Notes: generated from the sequence alone by a model not told the origin. A DNA stretch of 64,000 nucleotides from Dyadobacter sp. (GCF_017744695.1 NZ_JAGIAS010000001.1:1517013-1581012); one strand, 5' to 3'; shown: positions 19,404-28,707, counted from the stretch's first letter. A program made the numbers and translations.

Positions 19404-20165
19404 TTACAGCGGCACCTGTCTGCGCATATTATCCAGCATCACGGCGGTCGCGATACCGACATTGAGTGATTCGGCCTCCCCAAAACGTGGAATCATGATT
19501 TTATGGGTCACAAATCGCTCCACCTCTCCGCTGATGCCATTGGATTCATTGCCCATCACGATGACCCCCCCACGGGTGGGATATTTAAATTCATACAATG
19601 AGTCCCCTCCCAGAAATGCCCCGATGACCGGTTGTTTCAGATCCTGTATTTTTTCAAAATATTGGGTCAAATCGGTGTAGTAGAGTTTTACGCGCGTAAA
19701 TGACCCTTTGGCGGCTGCAATCACCTTGGGGTTGTAAACATCGGTCGTGTCGCGCGAGCAGACGATTTTGGTCATGCCGTACCAGTCGGCAACGCGAATG
19801 ATCGTACCCAGGTTACCCGGGTCACGCACGTCATCGAGCATGAGCATATATTCCCCTTGCCCGGGAGACAAGAATGTATTTTCCTTCGTTTTAGCCACAG
19901 CGAGACACGAATCGTTGGTTTGGAACGATCCCAGGCCTTCCAGTTCCTGCGCGGTCACCGTTTCGAAGGCTACGTTATGGCGGGTTAAAATACTTGAGTA
20001 TTTTTGCTGAAATTCCTGTGTTACCAGTACAAACTCAATCTTAAAGTCGGAATCCAGCAATTCCAGTACACTTTTGGCACCTTCTATCACAAAAGCCTCG
20101 TGAAGCTGCCGGTACTTTTTGATTTTAAGCGAGTTAATATACTTGATACGATTTTTTGACAACAT
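19404..20165 (-). CDS. SpoU/TrmH-family RNA 2'-O-methyltransferase
   Basis: The protein has 253 residues. An N-terminal RNA-binding, L30e-like substrate-binding region (about 1-95; IKYINSLKIKKYRQLHEAFVIEGAKSV in two parts) is followed by the SPOUT knot domain. The three SPOUT motifs are visible: DDVRDPGNLGTIIRVADWYG (motif 1), VIVMGNESNGIS (motif 2) and IMIPRFGEAESLNVGIATAV (motif 3). The family methylates ribose 2'-OH groups of rRNA or tRNA using S-adenosylmethionine; RlmB-like 23S activity is plausible but unproved. Its start overlaps the possible TTG start of the divergent BamA-like gene. Confidence 0.92.
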   Translation of the reverse strand: MLSKNRIKYINSLKIKKYRQLHEAFVIEGAKSVLELLDSDFKIEFVLVTQEFQQKYSSILTRHNVAFETVTAQELEGLGSFQTNDSCLAVAKTKENTFLSPGQGEYMLMLDDVRDPGNLGTIIRVADWYGMTKIVCSRDTTDVYNPKVIAAAKGSFTRVKLYYTDLTQYFEKIQDLKQPVIGAFLGGDSLYEFKYPTRGGVIVMGNESNGISGEVERFVTHKIMIPRFGEAESLNVGIATAVMLDNMRRQVPL

Positions 20166-22627
20166 TGAATATTAATTGTAGGACGATATACGGCTGGTTG
20201 ATTTTCCTGATTCTAACGGGACTGTTTTCCTGCGCACCCAAACCCACTTCCAAAGGCTACTTACTCGGCAACTCCGCTATCAAGGGTAATCGCGTAATCA
20301 GTGATTCGGAACTGGATGCGTTAATCCCGCAAAAACCGAACCGGCGATTGCTTGGCTTCCCCATATTTCCTTACGTTGGCCTTTACCGCTTTGGCGAATT
20401 GTTTTACAACCGCGAGGAAAAACAGCGCAGGGTGATCGAGGTGACGCAAAATTACCAGAAAGAATCCCAGGAACACGCAGATTCCCCCCGAAAGCTTGAA
20501 AGAATCAACACGCGGTATGCCAAAAAGCTCGAAAAAGCGCAGATACGAGCTACCCAGGGCAACTTCTGGATGCGGGTATTGGGCGAAGCACCGGTATATT
20601 ACCACCAGGCCGATGTGGCGCTGAATGCCGAGAAGATGCAGAAATACCTGTACAACAACGGCTTTTTCGATGCGAAAGTGACCTTTGACCCCGATACGAT
20701 CTTTAAAAGAATCCGGGTCAATTACCTGGTGACTGAAAACCGGGCGACAATGATCCGCAATATCCATTATCAGATCGGTAATGAGCTGGCCGACAGCCTG
20801 ATCAGGGCCGATTCGAAAAACGCCGCATTGCTACCCCACAAGCGCTACGACGGCGACGCCTTCGAGGAGGAACGTATACGCATTGAAACACTGCTCCGGA
20901 ACGAAGGCTACATGGGCTTTTCGCGGCAGAATGTCAGTTACATCGTCAACGACACGATCACCAACCGGCCGACCGACAGCCTTTTCAAATCTGTGGATGT
21001 GCGGGTAAGGGTGGACATGCCGGCGCCGGCCAACAAACGTTACTCGGTCAATTCGGTCAATTTCGAAGTACTTCCTCCTTCCGGTGTGCCGGATTCGATT
21101 TTCCGGAAGGATACCAGCATGTTTGAGGGCATTAAATATGTGTTCTCGGATAAGAAATTCTCGCGGAAAGCACTCGACACCAAAATGCAGGTGCGTCCGC
21201 ATACCTGGTACAGCCAAAAACGGGAGCGCGATACGCAGCAACAATTATCACTGACCGACCAATTCCGGTTTGTCAACTACAACTACACGCTCGACTCGAC
21301 CGGGCGGGGCATTAACAGCTATTTTAAAGCGATCCCGCTTGACAAATACCAGATTTCTACCGACGTCGGCTTAAATGTGATCCAGCTGCAAGGCACGCCC
21401 GGACCGTTTGCCAACTTATCGTACAAGATCAGGAATGTGTTCAATGGTATGGAAAACTTTGAAACCAACATTCGGGGAGGTATTGAACTCGTGCCGAACT
21501 TTGTAGGAAACCGGGAGATTTACAAGAGTGAAGAGATTGGCCTGACCGCCTCACTCACGTTCCCCCGATTGCTCACACCACAAAACCTGTTCAAAAAACG
21601 GGTAGCGAATAGCAATCCGCGGACACAGTTGAGTTTGGGTTATAACTACGTCAACCGCCCGGAATATACCCGTACCAACGTGAAAATCAGTACCAATTAT
21701 TCCTGGCAGCCTTCCCGAACGACGTTGGTTAACGTCTCCCTGATAGACCTTAATATTTTGAATACCAGGAATATAAATCCTCAATTCGATACACTTCTGA
21801 CCGACCTGGTAAAGCGGGGGAACAATCTGATTTATAGCTTCAAGCCATCCTTCGTTTCAGATATTAACGCGAATTTTGTTTACAACACCAATTCATTGAT
21901 AGGCCCTCAGAAGAAAGCGCAGTATTTCCGGTTTGCGCTCGAATCCGGCGGCACGACATTGAATTTCCTTCCCCGGCAACAGGAGGTGATCAAGAAAGCA
22001 TTTGGTGATAGCCTTCAATTTTACAAATATATCCGCTGGAATGCCGATTATCGCCGCTACTGGCCCGCCGGGAGAAAATCGGCATTTGTTGCCCGTGTGA
22101 ATACAGGCGCCATTTACAGCTACGGCGATTATAAAGTCCCTCCCTATGAAAAGTACTTCTTCGCGGGGGGATCCAACAGCGTCCGCGCCTGGTTGCCGAG
22201 GAGGCTCGGGCCCGGTTCAGCCAAACCGGTTACCTATAATAACTTGTCGATCGAATCCCCCGGCGAATTCCTGCTGGAAGGGAATCTGGAATGGCGGGGA
22301 TTTCTGGCAAAATTCTTTGGGGATATCAACTATGCGTTGTTCATCGACGCTGGAAATGTGTGGCGGCTGGGTAGCAATGCCACCAGCGACGACCAAAAAT
22401 TCAAAGCTGATAAACTTTTGCGGGAAATCGCCGTCGGGACCGGCTTTGGTATTCGATACGACCTATCATTCTTTATTCTCCGCTTCGATTTCGGGGTCAA
22501 AGTATATGATCCGTCGCAGGACAGCGGGGAACGCTTCGTGCTGGATGACCTCAAACTTAAACGCCTTTTCAGACGCACGGAGGCCAATTCACTGAATATC
22601 AACCTCGGTGTGGGTTACCCATTCTGA
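20156..22627 (+). CDS. BamA/TamA-family outer membrane protein
   Basis: The protein has about 823 residues. A lipoprotein-like signal (LIFLILTGLFSC) precedes a periplasmic part (to about 440) in which POTRA-like repeats are recognisable, for example MQKYLYNNGFFDAKVTFDPD followed by YLVTENRATMIRNI. The C-terminal half is a 16-stranded Omp85 barrel that includes FFAGGSNSVRAWLPRRLGPG (the conserved loop-6 (V/I)RG-like segment, here VRAW) and ends in NLGVGYPF with the terminal Phe. The family inserts or translocates outer-membrane proteins. No ATG lies near the start; TTG codons at 20156 or 20165 are the candidates. The first overlaps the divergent methyltransferase gene by ten bases. Confidence 0.88.
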   Translation: MTTLNINCRTIYGWLIFLILTGLFSCAPKPTSKGYLLGNSAIKGNRVISDSELDALIPQKPNRRLLGFPIFPYVGLYRFGELFYNREEKQRRVIEVTQNYQKESQEHADSPRKLERINTRYAKKLEKAQIRATQGNFWMRVLGEAPVYYHQADVALNAEKMQKYLYNNGFFDAKVTFDPDTIFKRIRVNYLVTENRATMIRNIHYQIGNELADSLIRADSKNAALLPHKRYDGDAFEEERIRIETLLRNEGYMGFSRQNVSYIVNDTITNRPTDSLFKSVDVRVRVDMPAPANKRYSVNSVNFEVLPPSGVPDSIFRKDTSMFEGIKYVFSDKKFSRKALDTKMQVRPHTWYSQKRERDTQQQLSLTDQFRFVNYNYTLDSTGRGINSYFKAIPLDKYQISTDVGLNVIQLQGTPGPFANLSYKIRNVFNGMENFETNIRGGIELVPNFVGNREIYKSEEIGLTASLTFPRLLTPQNLFKKRVANSNPRTQLSLGYNYVNRPEYTRTNVKISTNYSWQPSRTTLVNVSLIDLNILNTRNINPQFDTLLTDLVKRGNNLIYSFKPSFVSDINANFVYNTNSLIGPQKKAQYFRFALESGGTTLNFLPRQQEVIKKAFGDSLQFYKYIRWNADYRRYWPAGRKSAFVARVNTGAIYSYGDYKVPPYEKYFFAGGSNSVRAWLPRRLGPGSAKPVTYNNLSIESPGEFLLEGNLEWRGFLAKFFGDINYALFIDAGNVWRLGSNATSDDQKFKADKLLREIAVGTGFGIRYDLSFFILRFDFGVKVYDPSQDSGERFVLDDLKLKRLFRRTEANSLNINLGVGYPF

Positions 22628-22658
22628 TCGCATTCCGGCGGTTACCAACATATGACAG

Positions 22659-22692
22659 TTTGTCAGTTTTCTTCCAATTTTTCCTATCTTTG
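22659..22692 (+). promoter_or_regulatory. Probable promoter of miaB
   Basis: TATCTTTGC (22685-22693) matches the -7 box TAnnTTTGY exactly. The nearest TTTG (22659-22662) is 22 bases upstream, longer than the usual 19. The start codon is at 22721. Confidence 0.5.
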
Positions 22693-22720
22693 CACTTTGT
22701 GCGTTTAAGAATTCCTTCTC

Positions 22721-24184
22721 ATGGAGCATAGAATTGCAGATTCATTAAAAATATTGACAGAGGCGGATAAGGAAGCCTGCGAAACAGTACGGGTTTCGGA
22801 AAACGAACCGCTTTCAGGAAAGAAAAGACTATTTATCGAAAGCTACGGCTGTCAGATGAACTTCTCGGACAGTGAGATCGTGGCGTCTGTCATGCGTGAC
22901 GCCGGTTTTGCAACCACCTCGGACGTGAACAATGCCGATCTGATCTTCCTGAATACCTGCGCCATCCGCGATAATGCGGAGCAAAAGGTACGGAACCGCC
23001 TGAAACAGCTCAATTTTATTAAGAAAAATAAACCCGGCATGCTGATCGGCGTATTGGGTTGCATGGCCGAACGCCTTAAAACGAAGTTCCTGGAAGAGGA
23101 AAAAATGGTCGATATCGTGACAGGCCCGGATGCATACCGGGATTTACCACGATTGGTAGACGAAGCCGAAACCGGTCAGAAAGGCGTCAACGTATTCCTT
23201 TCGAGGGAAGAAACTTATGCCGACATTTCACCTATCCGACTGAATTCCAATGGTGTAACCGCCTTCATTTCAATTATGCGCGGTTGCGACAATATGTGCA
23301 GCTTCTGCGTCGTGCCTTTCACACGCGGGCGTGAGCGCAGCCGCGACCCGTATTCGATCGTCAAAGAAGCGGAAGACCTTTTCCGCGATGGTTACCGCGA
23401 GGTAACGCTGCTCGGACAGAATGTCGACAGCTATAAATGGAAGGCCGAGGTGAATGAAGGAGTTGAGGTGGCCAATGACACGGTTGTAAACTTCGCGAAC
23501 CTGCTTGAAATGGTCGCCAAAGTAAGTCCCGAATTGCGCATCCGTTTCAGTACTTCGCACCCGAAAGACATTACAGACGAAGTGTTGTATACCATGAAAA
23601 AGTATGACAACATCTGCAAATACATTCACCTTCCTGCGCAGAGCGGCAACACCCGCGTACTGGAAATCATGAACCGGACTTACACCCGCGAATGGTATAT
23701 GGGGCGCATTGACGCGATCCGCCGGATTCTGGGTGACGAATGCGGTATTTCGCAGGATATGATCGCCGGATTCTGTACCGAAACCGAGCAGGAGCACCAG
23801 GATTCGCTTTCGTTGCTGACCTATGCCAATTTCGATTTCGGTTATATGTTCGCATATTCCGAACGTCCCGGAACACTGGCCGCGAAGAAATACAAGGACG
23901 ATATTCCGGAGGACGTCAAGAAACGACGGCTTGCGGAAATCATCGAAGTACAGCGCGGTATTTCTCTGGAACGCAATCAGCGACTGCTGGGAACGGTTCA
24001 GAAAGTGCTCATTGAAGGTCCTTCCAAAAAATCGGAAGATGATCTTTGCGGGCGTAATGACCAGAACAAAATGGTGGTATTCCCCCGCGAAAACTTTGAA
24101 AAAGGCCAGTATGTGAATGTGCTGATCACCGAATGCACTGCCGCAACCCTGCTGGGGCGCGTATTGCAGCCCGAGCCGGTATAG
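22721..24184 (+). CDS. miaB: tRNA-2-methylthio-N6-dimethylallyladenosine synthase
   Basis: The protein has 487 residues with the full methylthiotransferase layout. The N-terminal UPF0004 domain binds an iron-sulfur cluster through Cys44 ([10 protein letters not shown]), Cys80 ([10 protein letters not shown]) and Cys114 (VLGCMAERL). The radical-SAM domain carries Cys189, Cys193 and Cys196 ([10 protein letters not shown], a CxxxCxxC motif) followed by [14 protein letters not shown]-terminal TRAM-like RNA-binding domain ends the protein. It adds methylthio to i6A37 of tRNAs that read UNN codons. The extension of about 35 residues before the UPF0004 domain is common in this phylum. Confidence 0.96.
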   Translation: MEHRIADSLKILTEADKEACETVRVSENEPLSGKKRLFIESYGCQMNFSDSEIVASVMRDAGFATTSDVNNADLIFLNTCAIRDNAEQKVRNRLKQLNFIKKNKPGMLIGVLGCMAERLKTKFLEEEKMVDIVTGPDAYRDLPRLVDEAETGQKGVNVFLSREETYADISPIRLNSNGVTAFISIMRGCDNMCSFCVVPFTRGRERSRDPYSIVKEAEDLFRDGYREVTLLGQNVDSYKWKAEVNEGVEVANDTVVNFANLLEMVAKVSPELRIRFSTSHPKDITDEVLYTMKKYDNICKYIHLPAQSGNTRVLEIMNRTYTREWYMGRIDAIRRILGDECGISQDMIAGFCTETEQEHQDSLSLLTYANFDFGYMFAYSERPGTLAAKKYKDDIPEDVKKRRLAEIIEVQRGISLERNQRLLGTVQKVLIEGPSKKSEDDLCGRNDQNKMVVFPRENFEKGQYVNVLITECTAATLLGRVLQPEPV

Positions 24185-24267
24185 GAATAAGGCCTTGACT
24201 TATTCTTTTAGAACCACTTTGACAATTAACTAAGGTTTTCGGCTTGCCGGAAGCCCTCAGATATTTC

Positions 24268-25563
24268 ATGGATTCATCGGAAATACAAGCCATAAAGAAC
24301 CGCTTCGGGATCATCGGCAACTCGTCGGGCCTGAACCACGCGATCAATGTGGCCGTGCAGGTCGCTGCGACAGACCTGACGGTTTTGATCACCGGTGAAA
24401 GCGGTAGCGGAAAAGAATCTTTTTCCAAAATCATCCATAGCCTCAGCGCACGTAAGCACGGGCCGTTTATCGCCATTAACTGCGGTGCGATCCCGGAAGG
24501 AACGATCGATTCCGAATTGTTCGGGCATGAAAAAGGTGCGTTTACCGGCGCATTGGACGCGAGAAAAGGCTATTTTGAAACAACTAACAGCGGAACGATT
24601 TTCCTGGACGAAGTAGGCGAGATGCCGCTGGGCACGCAGGCAAGGTTGCTCCGCGTATTGGAAAATGGGGAATATATTCGTGTAGGATCGTCCAAGGTTT
24701 TGAAGACAAATGTCCGTGTAGTAGCGGCCACGAATGTCAACCTGCTCGATGCGGTCAATCATGGAAAGTTCCGGGAAGACTTGTACTACCGGTTGAACAC
24801 CGTCCCCATTTACGTGCCGCCGTTGCGCGACCGCGGGGAAGATATCCTGCTGCTTTTCAGGAAGTTTACCAATGATTTCTCCGAGCGGTACCGCACCAAA
24901 CCCGTAAGGCTTGACAGCGAAGCTCGTGACCTTTTGCTTCAATATTCATTTCCAGGCAACATCCGTCAGTTGAAAAACATTGCGGAGCAGATTACCATCC
25001 TGGAAACGGATAAGGAGCTGCCTATCAGCATTGAGACGCTCAACCATTACCTGAATCCTGTGCAGCCGTCCAGCCGCAAGGCATTGGTACCACTCCGATC
25101 CAATGATGGCGACGGCACTTCGTTTTCGGAAAGGGAGCTGTTGTATAAAGTGCTTTTCGATATGCGGCGGGATATGACGGAATTGAAAAAACTCGTCAGG
25201 AACGTCCTCGAAAACGAAAAGTATGGCGGCGATATCCTGAAAGACCATCAGGAGTTGTTCAGTTCGCTCAATAACGTGGAGCCGATCATTACCACGCCTA
25301 CCATCGAACCGGCTCGCCTGCTCACGCCCCCTCCGTCACGTACCGTGGACCTCGATCGCTATTCCGACGAGCGGGACGAGATTGAAGACGTGGTACACGT
25401 GACAGCCGAGGAAGAATCGCTTTCATTGGAAGACAAGGAAAAGGAAATGATCATCAAGGCCCTTCGTAAGAACAATAACAAGCGAAAATACGCCGCCAAT
25501 GCATTGGGCATTTCCGAGCGCACGTTATACAGGAAGATCAAACAATACGACATTGAAGAATAA
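24268..25563 (+). CDS. Orphan sigma-54-dependent activator (AAA+ domain and Fis-type HTH, no receiver)
   Basis: The start at 24268 ([17 protein letters not shown]) gives 431 residues; a TTG at 24244 is an alternative. The AAA+ domain begins almost at the N-terminus: Walker A GESGSGKE (43-50), GAFTGA loop that contacts sigma-54 (90-95), Walker [10 protein letters not shown], and [19 protein letters not shown]. After a long linker (about 255-385) the C-terminus is a Fis helix-turn-helix ([20 protein letters not shown]). There is no sensory domain, so activity may be set by expression or by a partner protein. The gene overlaps the LptE-like gene, and a sigma-54 promoter match lies in front of groES 2.7 kb downstream, a possible target. 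Confidence 0.93.
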   Translation: MDSSEIQAIKNRFGIIGNSSGLNHAINVAVQVAATDLTVLITGESGSGKESFSKIIHSLSARKHGPFIAINCGAIPEGTIDSELFGHEKGAFTGALDARKGYFETTNSGTIFLDEVGEMPLGTQARLLRVLENGEYIRVGSSKVLKTNVRVVAATNVNLLDAVNHGKFREDLYYRLNTVPIYVPPLRDRGEDILLLFRKFTNDFSERYRTKPVRLDSEARDLLLQYSFPGNIRQLKNIAEQITILETDKELPISIETLNHYLNPVQPSSRKALVPLRSNDGDGTSFSERELLYKVLFDMRRDMTELKKLVRNVLENEKYGGDILKDHQELFSSLNNVEPIITTPTIEPARLLTPPPSRTVDLDRYSDERDEIEDVVHVTAEEESLSLEDKEKEMIIKALRKNNNKRKYAANALGISERTLYRKIKQYDIEE

Positions 25564-26074
25564 TAGTAACGCCCGGATATTTTGGGCATTCCTGATACTG
25601 ATTTGCCCGGTTTTCATGTCGGGATGCGGGGTGTATTCGTTTACGGGCACCAACCTTTCTCCTGATATCAAGACATTCAGCGTGCTGAATTTTACGATGG
25701 GCACGGCAGGTGGGCCGGCAGACCTTCCGCAACGCCTTACCGAGGATTTGAAAGAATATTTTCAAAGAAATACGAGTCTTGTAAGTCAGCCCGGCGGTGG
25801 CGACCTGGTACTGGAAGGTTCCATTACGGGTTATGACGTTACGCCCGCAGCTCCTACCGCGAACGACCAGGCCGGCCTTAACCGCCTCAATGTGACCGTA
25901 CAGGTGCGCTACACGAACGGAAAAGACGAAACTAAGAACTTCGACCAGTCCTTTACCTACTACGCCGATTTTCCTCAGGATCAAACTCTTAACCAGAACG
26001 AAGCACGACTTCTGCCGACAATCCGCGAAAACCTTGTGCAGCAGATTTTTAATAAATCGGCAGCAGACTGGTAG
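25553..26074 (+). CDS. LptE-like lipoprotein (LPS assembly)
   Basis: A TTG at 25553 inside the last codons of the activator gene gives a 173-residue protein with a good lipoprotein signal (Cys25, VFMSGC). A longer frame starting at 25499 would bury this signal behind 18 residues. The mature N-terminus [19 protein letters not shown] is the LptE-family opening; beta-alpha-beta character follows, including [15 protein letters not shown] and [11 protein letters not shown]. LptE plugs the LptD barrel that exports lipopolysaccharide to the surface. The 11-base overlap implies translational coupling to the activator gene. Confidence 0.82.
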   Translation: MKNNSNARIFWAFLILICPVFMSGCGVYSFTGTNLSPDIKTFSVLNFTMGTAGGPADLPQRLTEDLKEYFQRNTSLVSQPGGGDLVLEGSITGYDVTPAAPTANDQAGLNRLNVTVQVRYTNGKDETKNFDQSFTYYADFPQDQTLNQNEARLLPTIRENLVQQIFNKSAADW

Positions 26075-26134
26075 GAAAAGCCCTGCCCGAACTTTCAATT
26101 TCAACTACCCGAATTTCTCAACACAACCCGGAAT

Positions 26135-26791
26135 ATGGCGCTCATCGATAAGGAAACATTTGATCAGCTGGTGAAGAACCCCTGCCTGATTACGGCAGAT
26201 GTGATCCCGCAGCTGGAAGCCACCATCAAGGCATTTCCCTATTGCCAGATCCCCTACTCGATGCTGGCCAAGGCGTCGAGCCTTGCCAGTACCGAAAAAC
26301 TGGAAGAAACCCGTCCTCGTGCGGCCGCCTACGCGCTCAGCCGCGTGGCATTGCAGCAGCTCGTAGAAAGCGACAATGAGCGTTACGATGCTACCGTGGA
26401 CGTAGACGACATTCTCGAACCACAACTGGCACCCGAACCGCTCGATAGCGACGACATATTAATTAGTACCGTCGAGCAGCAGGCTTCCGCCGAATTGCAA
26501 CGCACAGAAGAGCAGCGTCGCCAGCAGCAAATTATCCAGGGCTTCATGAAAAAGAATCCGCGCATCGCGCGTCAGGACAACAACCTGGAACCTGTCAGCA
26601 TCGATCTCAGCAGTCGGTTGGCCGGTGGATCGGAAGGAGGCATTGAAACCGAAGCATTTGCCAATATCCTCATTCGTCAGGGCAAAATTGAAAAGGCGAT
26701 AGACGTCTATCAAAAATTGATTTTGAAAAAACCGGAAAAAAGGAATTACTTTGCGAAAAAATTGAGCGAATTATACGCACGGACGTCGTGA
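26135..26791 (+). CDS. Conserved Bacteroidota protein with a C-terminal TPR-like motif
   Basis: The protein has 218 residues, no signal peptide, and is acidic in the middle. The N-terminal 60 residues are helical with an FPYCQIPYSMLAKAS segment. A Gln/Arg-rich coiled part lies at about 125-145, and a TPR-like helix pair (EAFANILIRQGKIEKAIDVYQ...YFAKKLSELYA) sits at about 175-216. I recognise it as a small protein often encoded next to secG in this phylum, but not its function. It lies 60 bases after the lptE-like gene in the same direction, probably in the same transcript. Association with envelope biogenesis is inference from neighbours. Confidence 0.75.
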   Translation: MALIDKETFDQLVKNPCLITADVIPQLEATIKAFPYCQIPYSMLAKASSLASTEKLEETRPRAAAYALSRVALQQLVESDNERYDATVDVDDILEPQLAPEPLDSDDILISTVEQQASAELQRTEEQRRQQQIIQGFMKKNPRIARQDNNLEPVSIDLSSRLAGGSEGGIETEAFANILIRQGKIEKAIDVYQKLILKKPEKRNYFAKKLSELYARTS

Positions 26792-26892
26792 GTTCAGGAG
26801 TTCAGGAGTTCAAAGTTAAGAGTCAAGGAGTCAGGAAGTCATTAGGTCAAGTGTAGTTCGTCATTCAATTATTCGCATTCACTCATTCACAC

Positions 26893-26926
26893 ATTCAGTC
26901 ATTCAAAATTCAGTCATTCAAAATTC
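26893..26926. repeat. Tandem 15-bp repeat of the TCATTCA family
   Basis: ATTCAGTCATTCAAA occurs twice in perfect tandem (26893-26907 and 26908-26922), preceded by looser ATTCA/CATTCA units from about 26858. It occupies the gap just before secG. The same TCATTCA unit builds the larger repeat before czcA at 42462-42586. Confidence 0.75.
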
Positions 26927-26934
26927 ATTAAAGC

Positions 26935-27342
26935 ATGTATTTGGGTTTAATTATTCTGGTTGCCATTGTTGCAGTATTGTTGATTTTGGTCGTTCTCGTC
27001 CAAAATTCAAAAGGTGGAGGGCTTTCAAGCGAGTTTAGCGGCGCAGGAACTACCCAGATGTTTGGTGTTAAAAAGACTACCGACCTTCTCGAACAAATCA
27101 CGTGGGGTCTGGCGAGCGCGGTGATCGTCATTTCACTGGCTTCTTATATTATGGTGGGCGGTTCTAACGCCGGCGCCGGCATTAACAGCGTAAACGTAGA
27201 AAGAGCTCAGAATGCAGTGGTACCAGGCGGAAAAATCGCTCCTGCACCTGCGAAAGAGGGCGCTGCACCGGCTGCGGGCGAAGCTACACCTGCGGGAACA
27301 ACCACACCAGCTGCTACGCCTGCCGACACTGCTAAGAAATAA
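26935..27342 (+). CDS. secG: Preprotein translocase subunit SecG
   Basis: The protein has 135 residues. Two transmembrane helices (about 2-22 and 56-76) flank the SecG signature QNSKGGGLSSEFSGAGTTQMFGVKKTTDLLEQ. SecG associates with SecYE and speeds protein export. The C-terminal tail of about 45 residues is low-complexity, rich in Ala, Pro and Thr, as often found in this phylum. The gene is the last before a strong terminator and probably closes the activator-lptE-TPR-secG group, although the repeat in front of it could separate transcripts. Confidence 0.94.
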   Translation: MYLGLIILVAIVAVLLILVVLVQNSKGGGLSSEFSGAGTTQMFGVKKTTDLLEQITWGLASAVIVISLASYIMVGGSNAGAGINSVNVERAQNAVVPGGKIAPAPAKEGAAPAAGEATPAGTTTPAATPADTAKK

Positions 27343-27363
27343 TGGAGGCATTTGCCTAAAAGA

Positions 27364-27395
27364 AAATCCTGCGACTAACATCGCAGGATTTTTTT
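27364..27395. terminator. Bidirectional Rho-independent terminator between secG and a convergent gene
   Basis: The 11-bp stem AAATCCTGCGA/TCGCAGGATTT (27364-27374 and 27381-27391) has a 6-base loop. On the plus strand T residues continue to 27395; on the minus strand TTTTCTTTT follows, so it can serve both genes. Confidence 0.9.
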
Positions 27396-27419
27396 ATGCC
27401 TTACATTTTAAGATCACAA

Positions 27420-28127
27420 CTAAGCTACATTGATCTCCCGCAGCATGAGCCGCTCCGCCACCGGCAAAAGCGTCTCGTGCAAAGGATAGTCATATCTGGA
27501 TTCGACGACATACGTAGCCGGGTTCGGCATAGTGCGGTTCCGTTTTGTAAGATCGACTTTAAGCTGCGAAATGGTGTTCCCAAGGCCAATCCGCACGGTA
27601 TCGACGTAAACCGTTTTCAGATACCGCTCCTTCAATGCATTGTACAATGCAAGCTGGTACTGGAAAATGCTCACCAGTGGCTGGAATGTGTGCAAAAACA
27701 GCAGGTAGCCTTCCTGCAAACGCAACGGCACAATACCCACCGGCGAAACCTTCACATTCTCCTCCACTTCTGAAAACCGTTCCGATCCTTCTTCTATGGA
27801 TTTCGAAAAGCGCGGTATCGCAAAGTCCAGAATGTAATTCAGGTCGGACATGAACGGATCGTCCTGGTGCGTCTCTTCGTACTGCAACTGCCAGGTTTTG
27901 ACATCAATACCTGTCAGGTTTTTGGGTAAACTGGTCCTGATCCTACTTTTATTATGCTGGATGCTGACACAGGCGTCGAGGTGCAGCTTCAATTCTGGCA
28001 GACAGGGGTGCAATCGGTTGTGTGTGAACTGGTCCCGAACGTGCTGGAAGTACGCCATCAGCACATATTTTTTGTATTCAAAATCAAAAATTCCTTCGGT
28101 TAGCCAGTTTTTATCGAGCTCTGACAT
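27420..28127 (-). CDS. Conserved hypothetical protein, Bacteroidota type
   Basis: The chosen start MSELDKNWLTEGIFDFEYKK gives 235 residues; the frame stays open to 28202 with another possible start there, but this one matches the expected compact N-terminus. No signal peptide, membrane segment or catalytic motif is evident. The protein is mixed alpha/beta and rich in Leu and aromatic residues (KYVLMAYFQHVRDQF; YDYPLHETLLPVAERLML). It lies alone on the minus strand between secG and groES, a position I have seen for proteins of this type in related genomes, but I do not know its function. Confidence 0.8.
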   Translation of the reverse strand: MSELDKNWLTEGIFDFEYKKYVLMAYFQHVRDQFTHNRLHPCLPELKLHLDACVSIQHNKSRIRTSLPKNLTGIDVKTWQLQYEETHQDDPFMSDLNYILDFAIPRFSKSIEEGSERFSEVEENVKVSPVGIVPLRLQEGYLLFLHTFQPLVSIFQYQLALYNALKERYLKTVYVDTVRIGLGNTISQLKVDLTKRNRTMPNPATYVVESRYDYPLHETLLPVAERLMLREINVA

Positions 28128-28212
28128 AGGGGCTTTCAATTTGGTGCCGATAAAATTTAGTGAATTCCATCGCTGAAAGCAAGATTTCAGCATTCCTGAC
28201 ACGCAAATGACA

Positions 28213-28250
28213 TTATAGTACTATAACGCCACGCAGGAGTACAAATTTGT
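28213..28250. promoter_or_regulatory. Two perfect palindromes upstream of the groES sigma-54 promoter
   Basis: TTATAGTACTATAA (28213-28226) is a perfect 14-bp palindrome and ACAAATTTGT (28241-28250) a perfect 10-bp one. They lie about 60-75 and 35-45 bases upstream of the putative -24 element, roughly where a sigma-54 activator would bind. The role is inference. Confidence 0.4.
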
Positions 28251-28285
28251 CACACTGGCAGGAAAAAATGTCAGAGCAAACCGGC

Positions 28286-28301
28286 TGGCACAGATTGTGC
28301 T
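28286..28301 (+). promoter_or_regulatory. Putative sigma-54 promoter of groES-groEL
   Basis: TGGCACAGATTGTGCT has the invariant GG-N10-GC and matches the consensus TGGCACGNNNNTTGCW at all but two specified positions (A for G after TGGCAC, and G for the first T of TTGC). Transcription would begin about 28312, some 43 bases before the groES ATG. No CIRCE element is visible. Confidence 0.6.
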
Positions 28302-28354
28302 ATCGGGATGGAAGTCTAATCATTACTGACAATTAAAATAAACGTTTAATATTT

Positions 28355-28651
28355 ATGTCAACTTTAGCAGAAATACAAGTGAATGTACAACCGCTAGCTG
28401 ACCGCGTTCTGATCGAACCTGCCCCAGCCGAAGAAAAAACAGCATTTGGTATCATTATCCCTGATACTGCAAAGGAAAAGCCACAACGCGGAACCGTATT
28501 GGCAGTAGGCCCTGGTAAAAAAGACGAGCCTCTTACAGTAAAAGTTGGAGATACCGTATTGTACGGTAAGTACTCAGGCACTGAATTGGCATACGAAGGA
28601 AAAGACGTCCTGATTATGCGCGAGTCGGATATCTACGCAATCGTAGGTTAA
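28355..28651 (+). CDS. groS: Co-chaperonin GroES
   Basis: The protein has 98 residues, a normal length for Gro[38 protein letters not shown] (in two overlapping parts) spans the N-terminal strands and the mobile loop, with the IIIP motif that contacts Gro[28 protein letters not shown] covers the roof and the later strands. The heptameric cap closes the GroEL chamber during folding. It is the first gene of a two-gene operon, 56 bases before groEL. Confidence 0.97.
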   Translation: MSTLAEIQVNVQPLADRVLIEPAPAEEKTAFGIIIPDTAKEKPQRGTVLAVGPGKKDEPLTVKVGDTVLYGKYSGTELAYEGKDVLIMRESDIYAIVG

Positions 28652-28707
28652 TCTAAAACACTCAGATTCAATAGTTTCTCTTAAAGTTTTTCAAATTCAA
28701 ATCAGTT

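Noticed and set aside
28203-28354. CIRCE/HrcA operator before groES
   Set aside because: No TTAGCACTC-N9-GAGTGCTAA-like inverted repeat is present.
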